Origin: Macrobrachium rosenbergii
Lineage: Eukaryota > Arthropoda > Malacostraca > Decapoda > Palaemonidae
Length of the DNA stretch: 64,000 nucleotides
NCBI RefSeq assembly: GCF_040412425.1
Contig: NC_089755.1
Span: 56,502,798 to 56,566,797, forward strand
Direction of reading: 5' to 3'
Shown here: positions 1-10,200 of the stretch, in pieces
How positions within the stretch are numbered: position 1 is the stretch's first letter
Layout of the letters: every line of letters starts with the position of its first letter
The notes under the pieces: model-generated
Told to the model about the DNA's origin: nothing
The model's database searches: none
The model's input: only the letters and a program-made list of their open reading frames with translations
Program-made: the position numbers and the translations under genes

Positions 1-289
1 AGTTTTAAGCATTTCTTGACCTTCATATATCTTTGAATAGAATCAGATACATTAACTTGAAAACGGTGACAGTCTGATCAACAGGTGACTCATTTTTATT
101 TGGAGAGACGTGGGATGGCTGTGCTTCAAATTTCTTTCAGAGTGTAGAAAGAATATCTCTCTCCTTCTCTCTCTCCCTCCCTCTCTCACGCACACACTCA
201 GGCATAGTGTAAATACATTACAGATTAGTGTTTTCATTTGATTGGTAAACCATTACTGATTACTGTCAACCATCATGTTTGTATTTTAG

Positions 290-388
290 GCGGCGCTTGG
301 CACAAACCCAATCGCTCTTTCCGCCCCAGCAAAAGGGGATGACAGCTTTGTCCTTGATATGGCCACGTGTGTAGTTGCAGTTGGCAAG
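290..388 (+). CDS. Exon a of + strand Ldh2-type gene
   Basis: Acceptor tgtattttag, donor AAG|gtaaat, 33 codons, phase 0 at both ends. It encodes LGTNPIALSAPA and FVLDMAT, the conserved loop and helix start of the family. The matching exon of the paralogue is 32 codons. Confidence 0.9.
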
Positions 389-3300
389 GTAAATTATCTG
401 TGCATAGTTCCTTGTATTTTTTACTCTATAGTTATCCATGTCTGTACACTATATTTTCTGGTTTTGACATTTTTCATGATGGAAATTAGTAATGTAACTG
501 ATTGTTTCATTCATAGAAGATATTATCAGTTTGGATAAGTGAGAAGATTATCGCACTGTAGCTATGCTTGCATTTGTGTCATTTGACATGGATGTCCCAT
601 CATAATGAAACATATTAGTGATTGATGGTGAAATTTATCTGTGCTTTTTGTTCTAAAGCAGTATGCTTATTTAATTTTTGTTATGTGCTCAGAACTCTCC
701 ATTAGTTTATATAAATTTTTGAGTCAAATACTCCCCATATATACTGTATGTTTTGCTGTTAAGGAGTTTCTCTCAGTGCCACCATGTTCTGGAGACATCT
801 CGATCATTTTTGTACAGTTCTGTAATTTGGTCATTTATAGATATGAAACATTTTTCATCAGTCTTGAATACATTTCCAGAACCTAAAATGACTGTCAGTA
901 GAAAGCCCAAGCAAAAAAAAAAAAAGTCGCTAGTCATTTATGTTTACACAAAAGCAGATCAGCTCAGCCCCTTACTTGTTACACAGTTAGTTCTAGTCTT
1001 TGGTAACAGAAAGCCTCAGGCCTTAAATCCTTTGAAGTTGAGCAGCTCAACAACGTTTAGCTTGGGTCCTTTGACGCTGAGCAGGTTCATTTCTGGATGG
1101 CCTAAATCCTTTTACATCGGGCAGCCCAGTTTTGAGTGGCTCAAATATGTTGAAGTTAAGCAACTTAAGTCCGTAGATGGTCATCTTGCATCTGATCTCG
1201 ATTTTTCTCCTTTGAATGACAATCCTGGCTGGAAGATTCTCTTTAACGTTTCCTATAATGATATACATTTTTAACTTGAACTGTTATATTTTTATGGCTG
1301 TGTGTGTAGTTTTTGTCTTTCCTTTTTCAACCGACGTTTCCCTCTTTAAGATCGAGGTGGAGCGTAGAAAGGAAAAACCAATTCCTGAAGGTTGGGCCTT
1401 GGATAAAGATGGCAAAACCACTACTAATGCGGCTGATGCTATGGTCGGTGCCTTAATGCCTCTCGGTGGCCCGGAGACACACTCTGGTTACAAAGGATAC
1501 GGTCTAGGAATGTTGGTGGAGATTTTCTGCGGAATAATGGCAGGTATATACACTACTGTATTGCTGTTTTAACTATGTAATAGTCTCTCTTCATTTACAT
1601 CTGTATATTTTTTAGTTGTGAAAAATAATTTCCTTTATGCTTACTATTAGCTTTTTAGCTTGTTATTTGAAGCTGTTTTCTTCACAGCTCGTGTGAGTGA
1701 TATTGATGAACGCTTGTTGTGCATTTTGCATAATTACTTTACGTATATTAAAATAGCTCTATCAGTTTTCATTTCTTTGGAATAGGTGCACATTATGGTC
1801 CAAACGTACGCAGATGGATGCAAACTGATCGGCCAGCCGACTTGGGTCAGTGCTTCATAGCTATTGATCCGTCGTTCTTTGCCCCCGGTTTTGAAGGCAG
1901 AATGAGCGATTTGATGGACCACTGCCGTAATATGGAACCAGTAAGTGATGCGAGAAATTGTAAGAATAATTCGGATTTATGCTATAAATTTCAATTTTGA
2001 AGACAAGTATGATTCTTGCTCGTCAGACTAATCCTGTATTGATATTGTGCGTCTGTAAGAGTGTAAAAGAAGGAAATAAATAGTCATGTTGAAATTAAGT
2101 TCAGGTGATAGGACAAGCATCCTGGTAGTTACATTATGCAATTTTCCAGTTACAGAAGGACAGTTGATACATAGTAAGGAAATTTTACTGGAAGGGAGGT
2201 AAATTAAGATGAAAAATACAGCTGCATCAGTTTAGATGTTGATGTCCCCCCCTTTTCCAGAAATGTAAACCTTGTAAAGAATTATCTGTAGATCTGTTTT
2301 TCTTTATCATGTTGCTTCTCTGGAAGCTTATTTCCCTTTCAAGTTGACTCCTAAATTTACTGATGTATAGTTTAGGTTGAGAGTATCGTATGGGATATAT
2401 GTTTGCTAGAGTAAATTCAGAATTCTAGTGCCCAGCTAGTAATTATGAAATTTTTAGAATGTTCAATAATTCACTGTAAAGCTGCCTAATGTTTACAGTA
2501 AATACATGATTATAGTCAGTAGGTTCATGTAAAAGGAAGTGCTTTACTATATATTTCACATCCTTTTCAGTGCTTACAATGTTTAGCATTTAGCCGAAGA
2601 GCTCTGATATGCATATATTAGTTGTGCGTGACCTTCGGTGCTTGTACTACATTCTATGTGCTTTTTGTAAATCATAGAAAATGGTGAAAATGTTATACAA
2701 TACATAAAATGTGACTCAAGCTTTGTAGCCTCTAGGAAAGATAAGTGACCATGTAAACCAATAAGCATTTAACCGTTTGTGTAGGTGACAAGCCTGTCTT
2801 GTAATGTAGTACCGCATTATGTCCCCATGCATAACCTTCAACCTTATAGGTACTTGAGGTGATCCATTTATTCTTTGAACCATTGTACTCTTTTTATTTG
2901 TTTTTTGGGCAAATGTTCATACATGGAACAAGTCACCTTTTCAACTTGTACATTACAATACATGTTTGTTAAAGTTTGCTGTGTGGCCAGTAATGAATAC
3001 ATGAAAGATATATTTACTAAAGGATATCATTAGCATATCAGTTTCTAAGGTGGCTTTGTGGAAAATTTCCTTTTCTCTCGAATTATAACTTTATTTCATA
3101 TAATTCCAGGCTGAACAAGGAAAACCAGTATTAGCTGCCGGCGACCCAGAACGTGCACACATTGAGAAAATCAAGAAAGAAGGTGGCATTACTTATCACA
3201 TCAACCAAATTACAGATTCGGTATGTATGAGGGAACAGCTGTCTACATAATTATTTGGTATGTGGATGTCGGAAAGGAAATAAAGCGATATTTATTTTAT

Positions 3301-4037
3301 TTCTGTTCCATGCTCTTTCTTCCTGAACTTCCAGCAAGTCTAGGGTTTTATCTGTCCCTGACTCCATGATTTTTTGGGCCTTTCTACAAGTCTATCCTGC
3401 TTCTTCCTTACCTACTGCTCATCTCTTCTTATCACATGTCCAAACCCTCTCAGTCTTTGAAATGTCGGTCTTTTCTGGCCACTCGATACAAAGTCTGTTC
3501 ACCAATTCCTCATATTATGTACACATGACCTGACCATGAATCCTGATGTCCTGTAGTTAAACCTTTTGAAAATCTGTCATTTCCTTTCAGTGGTGATCAT
3601 GAGTTTGTAGAGCTATGAAACATTGCTTTATAATTGTGTTCCATAGTGAAAATGATTTAAAAAGGAGTAATAAATACTACCACTAACAAAGGTTTTCATA
3701 GTACGTCAAGTTTATCTTTTATGAGGTTACCCGTTAATTCATTCTGTCTGCTCTTGTCCTTAGTGCATTTTCTGCCTGAATCCTCAATTGTTCCAAGTCT
3801 TTTTTCCATCCTTTACTTGATGATCTCTTCACGTGTCTGCTACTTCCTTGACTGCCTGCTTGTCTTCCGTACTTATCATACAAACAAACCATCCTAGTCT
3901 TTTAGATCACAGTGGTTTTTCTGCCCTGGTATATGATGCTCGTTTATTCTTCGTAGCAGAGTTCTCATATTTAATTTTTCCTTTTTCAGTGGAAGCTTGC
4001 CAAGGTACTGAATGTGAACCCCATGCAGCCTGCATAA
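290..4037 (+). CDS. Malate/L-lactate dehydrogenase family oxidoreductase (Ldh2-type), 3' half, five exons
   Basis: Five exons (290-388, 1351-1543, 1786-1940, 3110-3220, 3990-4037) join with GT-AG introns into one open frame ending in TAA. The encoded C-terminal ~202 residues carry family landmarks: LGTNPIALSAPA and FVLDMAT (start of this part), PEGWALDKDGKTTT, GYKGYGLGMLVEIFCG, RPADLGQCFIAIDP and AAGDPER. These belong to the Ldh2/MDH family (PF02615), NAD(P)-dependent oxidoreductases of 2-hydroxyacids, unrelated to classical Rossmann malate dehydrogenases. The N-terminal half, with the SHG and SNHxG substrate residues, must lie left of base 1. Exons 2-5 are identical in length and phase to those of the convergent paralogue at 7.2-12.6 kb. 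Which substrate is used (malate, lactate, sulfolactate, ureidoglycolate) cannot be read from this part. Family assignment is firm; exact product is inference. Confidence 0.9.
1351..1543 (+). CDS. Exon b of + strand Ldh2-type gene
   Basis: 193 nt, acceptor ctctttaag, donor GCAG|gtatat, ending one base into a Gly codon. It encodes IEVERRKEKPIPEGWALDKD and GYKGYGLGMLVEIFCG. The paralogue's exon is also 193 nt with the same phase. Confidence 0.92.
1786..1940 (+). CDS. Exon c of + strand Ldh2-type gene
   Basis: 155 nt, acceptor tttggaatag, donor CCA|gtaagt. It encodes HYGPNVRRW, RPADLGQCFIAIDP and FAPGFEGRMSDLM. The paralogue's exon is the same length. Confidence 0.92.
3110..3220 (+). CDS. Exon d of + strand Ldh2-type gene
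   Basis: 37 codons, acceptor taattccag, donor TCG|gtatgt, phase 0 at both ends. It encodes the conserved AAGDPER turn and KKEGGITYHINQITDS. The paralogue's exon is also 111 nt. Confidence 0.9.
3300..3560 (-). mobile_element. Non-LTR retrotransposon (LINE) relic, end of reverse-transcriptase ORF
   Basis: On the - strand, bases 3455-3417 read RLRGFGHVIRRDE. This matches the (R)LRWFGHVxRRDE motif near the C-terminal end of many LINE reverse-transcriptase ORFs. The surrounding frame is broken by stops and shifts. It lies inside the last intron of the + strand dehydrogenase gene, antisense to it. Confidence 0.6.
3990..4037 (+). CDS. Terminal coding exon e of + strand Ldh2-type gene
   Basis: Acceptor ctttttcag, then 15 codons (WKLAKVLNVNPMQPA) and TAA. 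Too short to find by ORF length. It was recognised because the paralogue ends with WKLAKYLGVKPLQSV in an exon of the same 48 nt. Confidence 0.87.
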   Translation, partial: WKLAKVLNVNPMQPA

Positions 4038-4538
4038 AACTTACAGAGGTTATCCCTTGAGGGGGGCCAACAGGTAAGGTAGATAGTGTGAAATCAAGAG
4101 AGGTTAATTTGTAATAGATTATCGTCTGTTAATTTGTGATAAATTGTTGTTGATAATGATTTGGGGCCATTGTGTAAATGCAGTAGAAACTCTTAGGCAT
4201 ATGATAAGTAACGTCACTGCATTTGCTTTGTGATAATATTTTTATGTTAATTACACATTGTTTTACAGAAAAAAAAAACTTTTCTTGGAAACTACATACA
4301 GTAGAGACATTATACTATTTTCATGAAATCTGGGCACTAAAATGTTGCATACGTTATTTTTGATGCAGTCTCCTTTTCTTGTTCTAGTTTTGCTTGATGC
4401 TTTCATTGATGTAGCTATGTATTGTTGATAGGTGTAGTCCTTACGGAATTTCTACCGGAATTTCTTTTCTGGTGCTTGGAAATATGCAAAGAAAGGTACC
4501 AGAATAGATACATTGCATCATATATGTTCCAGCTTCAC

Positions 4539-4544
4539 AATAAA
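4539..4544 (+). terminator. Candidate polyadenylation signal of + strand Ldh2-type gene
   Basis: AATAAA about 500 nt after the stop codon. Another lies near 4580 and further ones near 5060 and 6000, so the true 3' end is uncertain. Confidence 0.35.
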
Positions 4545-6932
4545 TACTTACTTCGCATTATTGCGCTTAACTACAAATAGGAAATAAAACTGTAGTTCAT
4601 TCCACAACATACAAATGTAGTTATAAACTACTTTTAAGAGTATGATAGATTAAATCTAATGATAATGAAATATACTTAAAAAACCTGCTGAGGGAATAAT
4701 TACTTAAAAACCGTATGCGGTTAAAATGTTCCGTGCTACTTAACTGCCGTCCCCAGTGGTGTTGAACTCTTGTCTTTTACTGTACACGTATTCCCTTGGC
4801 TCTTTGCCCACCAGCTGTCTAACTCTCTCTCACCCCAATTTGTGCCTCCTCGCTCCAGAAAGTATGCTTCGATCCAGCCCTGTGAGTTTGGAAATTTAGC
4901 TCAATAGTCTGGTCAACCTATATTCATATCTAGTTCAGACACTGCCTGAACATTACCCTTTTCTATCTTGCTTCTGGGCACGTAATATCAGCAAGTATTA
5001 TGATGAAATTGCTCATGTCTATGCATTAGTTGTATACAGTATTTAGAAGTACTGTCTTTTAATAAAGATTATGATTCCCCTTCGCAAAAGATGTCTTAAA
5101 GTTTTTTTATAGACTTTGCGATACAAGGAGTTATTTTTGTAAAGGTGTTTCATGTTTCCACTTTTAACAAAAATAGTCTGTAATTGTAGCAGATATTTCT
5201 GTGTAAGTTTTGCCTTTCCTTGGAGTGGTGACCAATATGCACTTAGCTGTGCTGAATCACAGCTGCACACACATTGTATGTGCAGATTTGTGTCTGTACT
5301 GATACATCCATTTCTGTGGTATGTATCACTAAATTTTGTATTTCCTATTACGTTTATGAAGTTCCATTTGGAAGTACAGCATGGTTTGATTGATTTTGGT
5401 GCATTATTGTTTATTACTCTAAGTACTGTATGACACTGCACTGCTTTTATAAAGAACATTACTTTTATAATGTTTGTATATGTTATATTATGCACTGAAT
5501 ATGCAGAGTATAGAGTAGAAATGTTCTCTGGAATCAAAAGAAACTTCCCAACAAAAACATAATAATACAGTATAATCATGTAAGCACGCTTCTGTGCTCA
5601 TTTTCTTTATGTCTGTTGGTATAAGTTACAAAAGTAGATATGTACTAAGTTCTTGTACAGTATAAAAATGTAATGTTTACTAAGTTATTTGAAGAAATGT
5701 ACAATGTTGTGCTTTAATATCAAAATGTAAACATTATTACAAATGCTACATGGGTATGAAGGATGCACAAGGATTAAAGATTTTGATGAGGTATTTGCAA
5801 AGTGGTAAAAAACCACACATGGGTGTGCTACCTAATATGTCTACCTACATAGTATATATAAGTAGCCTAATACTGTATTTAAATGATAATGAAATTTTCC
5901 TTTGTGTGCAATATTTTAGAAGTTATAAATGCACAGTTTGTGTAGGCTAGAAAAGATATGCAATATTTTTTGGTAGATGTGGTACTTTTTCAAAAAGTGA
6001 ATAAAAGGGGAAAATAATGGCTCTTGCTTTTTAATCAACTTATGTGTAAGTATATTGCAGATGATGCAAGCTGATATGGATTTAGTTTCATAGTCGGCTA
6101 ATTACAGTCAGACATTTTTAGTTTCCTTGTACTAATAACTCTTACTTGTGAACTGTAATGAGATGGTTTCTTTAAGGAATCTAGTTTTCGGTGAATTGGG
6201 CACGAGTTCCCTGTTTTTGAGTCAGCATGTACATTGTGTCAAAACACATCCTTCAGAATATATTGGCAAAACCTCTACTATTTCTGCTTAGTTTCTGCTA
6301 ATAATGATTAGTCTAGTTTCTACTTATGATGTTCCTGGTGCCTTTATGTTCACTGTTATTACTGTATAGTTTAATATTAAAACAGTACTGTACAGTTTTA
6401 CTGAAAATGTAGTGCTCTACACCAGGGAGTGGTTGATCAGTATTGTTTTGAAATTACTGAAGTTTATAACATAGATCGAGTAGCTTGACTGTGACCAGTA
6501 TGTTAGATCTGGAACTGACTGTTACAGAATTATTATATTATAAATTACTTTAACGAGACCATAGGCCTTGTGCAAAGGCTTAGTCTTTAAATAAAGTGAA
6601 AACTGGAACACGTCAGTGACGTTGGACAGCTGGTCAACAATGATGGCGAAGAGAATGCACAAAAATAAAAAAAAGGGGAAAGTGCAGCTGTGGCTGAAGG
6701 GATATGGCAAAGAACCTTAAGTACCATCTACATTTTGCTGCGTATGGAAAACTGTGAGCAATTCCCCTCCTACATGGGAATGTACTGTTTATACTGAAAA
6801 GACATAACTGACAAGACGACTCAAGACTACAGGACTTGTGTTTGTTAAAGGCTATTCTCAGTTAATACCGTGGCATCCTAGGCAGTAGACCGTTAAGGAA
6901 AACGAAGAGATCTTTTGATGTATGAAATGAAA
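4545..6932. other. Interval between the two convergent dehydrogenase 3' ends
   Basis: AT-rich, with no supported exon. The longest open frame (- strand, 5043-5579) has no recognisable domain and an AT-rich composition typical of chance. A weak copy of a dispersed repeat (see 37630) may lie at about 6600-6730 on the + strand, judged from the string 'gcaaagaaccttaagta'. Confidence 0.5.
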
Positions 6933-6938
6933 TTTATT
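6933..6938 (-). terminator. Candidate polyadenylation signal of - strand Ldh2-type gene
   Basis: AATAAA on the - strand, about 220 nt beyond the TGA at 7161-7163. Spacing is typical for a short 3' UTR. Confidence 0.45.
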
Positions 6939-7160
6939 TTGGATTGGACATCCAAAGACACTTTAGAACGCAGTAGCAGTGCCACCTTGCTGCATCTGAT
7001 TATTGGCCATAAAGCGCCGAAAACGTTACCCTTTACCGAGGAAATGAATACAAGAATATTGAGAAAAGTATTTGTAACGATGCTAAATGTAAAATGTATA
7101 GTCCTTGAATCAAGTTCAAGAAAGAAGTTGCTTAGCGTTGGTTGGATCCTCAGGAGCAAT

Positions 7161-7208
7161 TCATACTGACTGCAGTGGCTTGACACCCAAGTACTTTGCC
7201 AGTTTCCA
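7161..7208 (-). CDS. Terminal coding exon 10 of - strand Ldh2-type gene
   Basis: Acceptor cttcttacag, then WKLAKYLGVKPLQSV and TGA. Same length as, and clearly homologous to, the last exon of the + strand paralogue. Confidence 0.9.
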   Translation of the reverse strand, partial: WKLAKYLGVKPLQSV

Positions 7209-10200
7209 CTGTAAGAAGAAATTAATTCATACTTTAAAAATGGACAGACCTTTTAGTGTTGGAGTGTTTGGGAAAATTTGGTATCACCTTTTACAAAATA
7301 TTGTCGTACAGGAGACTGCTACAAGTAAATATAAATTATTAACAAATATAAATTAACAAGGTTCATTTATATTTGATATTTAAATCTTTGCATATAAATT
7401 ATCATGTCATATATTAGGATTTAAAAGAATGCCATCACAACCCAAAGAACAGGAAAGTTGAGTTTTTGGAATTAATGAGATCTCTGTGCTGTTTGAAAAA
7501 CGAAACTTCGGTAAGCAACAGATATTTGTTGGGTCATTGAATTGGTGTAAGCAGATGTTATTTCTTGATAAAATGACCGATCTAGGGCACTTACCATTTC
7601 CTGTATGAGGCTGTTGTCATAAGTTATGCCTCCATCTGCCCTGACCTTCTCTGAGTTGATTCGCTCTGGATCACCAGCCACCATAACTGGTTTTTGAGGA
7701 TCGACCTATTAAGAAATATCAAGAGAGGAATCCCAAATATCATACCTTTGTTACTGTGCTTATAAGTACAGTACTGTAATGTTTGTTGATCATGAGGTAT
7801 GCAATAGTTTATCAAATTTGAATACTGTAGTTTGCCATACTATAGTTATTCAACAATGCAGTTTCCTAAATGCAATATTAGAGAATGGAATGTCTGTGTT
7901 AAATACATTACCGGCTGCACGTTGCGGCAATAGTTCATCAGATCTCCCAGCCGACTTTCAAAACCAGGAGCAAAGCAAGTTGGATCAATTGCCACAAAAC
8001 AGTGGCTGATGTCCGCTGGTCTGTCTGCTTTAGTCCAGTCACGAATATGAGGCCCATATGTCCCTCCTAGAGAACGTAAATGGCTGCTTAGATATATAAT
8101 CATGACTATAGAGAGGATAAATAAGTCTGGAAAAGTTTTAGTAACAGACTAACTTTTTCTTTTTATTTTTTTATGTTCAAAAGTCAGTCCTCATGGCTTT
8201 TGGCAAAAGGTGGCACTTCCATCAATTACAACTGCCCCATTTAATGACCATTACAACAGAGAAGCACTTCTCACCTGACAAGATGCCGCAAAATATCTCC
8301 ACCATCATTCCTAGACCAAAGCCTTTGTACCCCGAGGTCTCCTCTGCACCTCGAAGGGGTAACAGGTAACCCTCCAATCCTGCTTTGGCATCTGTTGTAG
8401 GGCGGCCTTCCTTATCCAGTGACCAATTCTCTGGTAGTGGTTTCCCTTCATACACTTTCTTCTCCACCTTTTATGCAAGTAGGATGCAAATTTGTGAAGA
8501 TGAATCCAATAAAGGCATTACTTCATAGCTGAGTTGCAGTATGCAATGAATATACTGTACGTATGTCTAAAATCTAACAAATTATTTAGGCTTACTTTTC
8601 TTAACCAAAGATCAGATGATGTTCCCTAGAAAACTTAGTTTCCTAGCATGATAAGGAAACAAGACAGTACAGTATTTTAGATTTGCTGAAAATCTAAATT
8701 AAGATTTATTTATCAAGATATAAAACTTAGGATAATTACTTATAAAAATCTTGGATTGACTTTGCAACACCAAATGCCTATTAGGAACAAAGCAACCTTA
8801 AACTAGGTACAGGAGTGACAGATCTAACAGGACTCATAACATCACTTGTCTTACCTTACCACCTGCCACAACGCTTGTTGCCATATCTAGTACAAAATTG
8901 CCACCTTCTGCCGGAGCTGCCAGAGAAATTGGGTTTGTGCCCAAGACGGGCTGTGGATTAAAGAAAAGAGAACGGTGTTTGTACAGGCTGAAGAATGTAT
9001 GCTGTCCCAATTCCTTGAGAACAACATCTTATCTGTGTATTTTAATTTATTTAAACCTGTATTCAAGCACATTATCCATGACTGTATTTTAAGACCTAGG
9101 AAAGCCCTGAATGGATGTTTTGCTTGTGAAATACATTAGGAACAATACATATGTAAACTCACATACTATACATAATACATGTACAGTATAAAAAATGTAG
9201 ATTTTAGAGACCGCCACAATATTCTTTCACTCTCAACAAAGCGAGCTTATAAAACTGACATAAACTATTTCACTGTTCAAGATGATCATCAGTAACATTT
9301 TTAGGTCAGATTTTTGCTCTGTAGGGTTAGACATGGAATGACTTATTCCCACTCGTACCTGTCACATACACTCTCTATCTAAATTCCAATCTGGCCTAGT
9401 TCTCCGTGTATTCTGTTTTTCCATGAATTTCCATCCAGCTGTGAGAACTTCTCCCATCCTGTGTGCAAATCATCTCAGTCTCTGAGATCTCGGCCTGATT
9501 TCTAGCTGTTTGGCACAACTTCTCTCTGCAATGTCCAGTTCCACTCCAGCCTTGAATTTTAGCACTTTCCTTGTAAGTGCCCATGTTTCTGTTACACAGG
9601 AGTACTGCAGTGGCCTTACCAATGGAGGAGATGTATTTTCCAGCATCCTAACAATCTCTTCTCACTTCACACAAACTGTGGGTACTCATTTTGTTGCAGC
9701 CCTCTCGATACCTGCTTCACAGCACGTACCCAAGGTAACAGAAATACTCAATCTATTGTAAGGCCTGCCCTTCCACCACATGGGGCTCATCCTCATCTCC
9801 CTTCCCTGTTCCCTATACGTATGTTAAAAATCATAGCATTTGTAACAGCTGTTTCACCATATTGCAAATCGAAAAGTGTACTACCTTAACGCTCCTTGTT
9901 GGAACCACAAGAGACGAAGTGTTGGTGAAAGACATGCCCTGTGAAATGATAAGCAATTTAGCCTCTTCCATTGCTGTATATCATGCAGTAATCAAAATCA
10001 GAACTAAGTGTCAAATATACAAGAAATATCTTCTTTTATTCAGGTGTTAAATTAACTAAGGTATGGTATGCATTACAAAGATCAAACTAAGCATTATTTT
10101 TACTTACAATCATTCCCTTTTCTGCTGCTTGCATAGCCCACGCTCCAGCAATACCATAGTGGTTGCTTCCTGAAAAACAATGGAACATTAACCACAGGTC

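Noticed and set aside
1216..1350. Upstream extension of exon b to ATG 1216
   Set aside because: The segment is the pyrimidine-rich intron end; the acceptor at 1350 and the paralogue fix the exon start at 1351.
5043..5579. 178-codon - strand ORF
   Set aside because: No domain, AT-rich chance composition, overlaps the 3' flank of the dehydrogenase gene and an equally meaningless + strand ORF.
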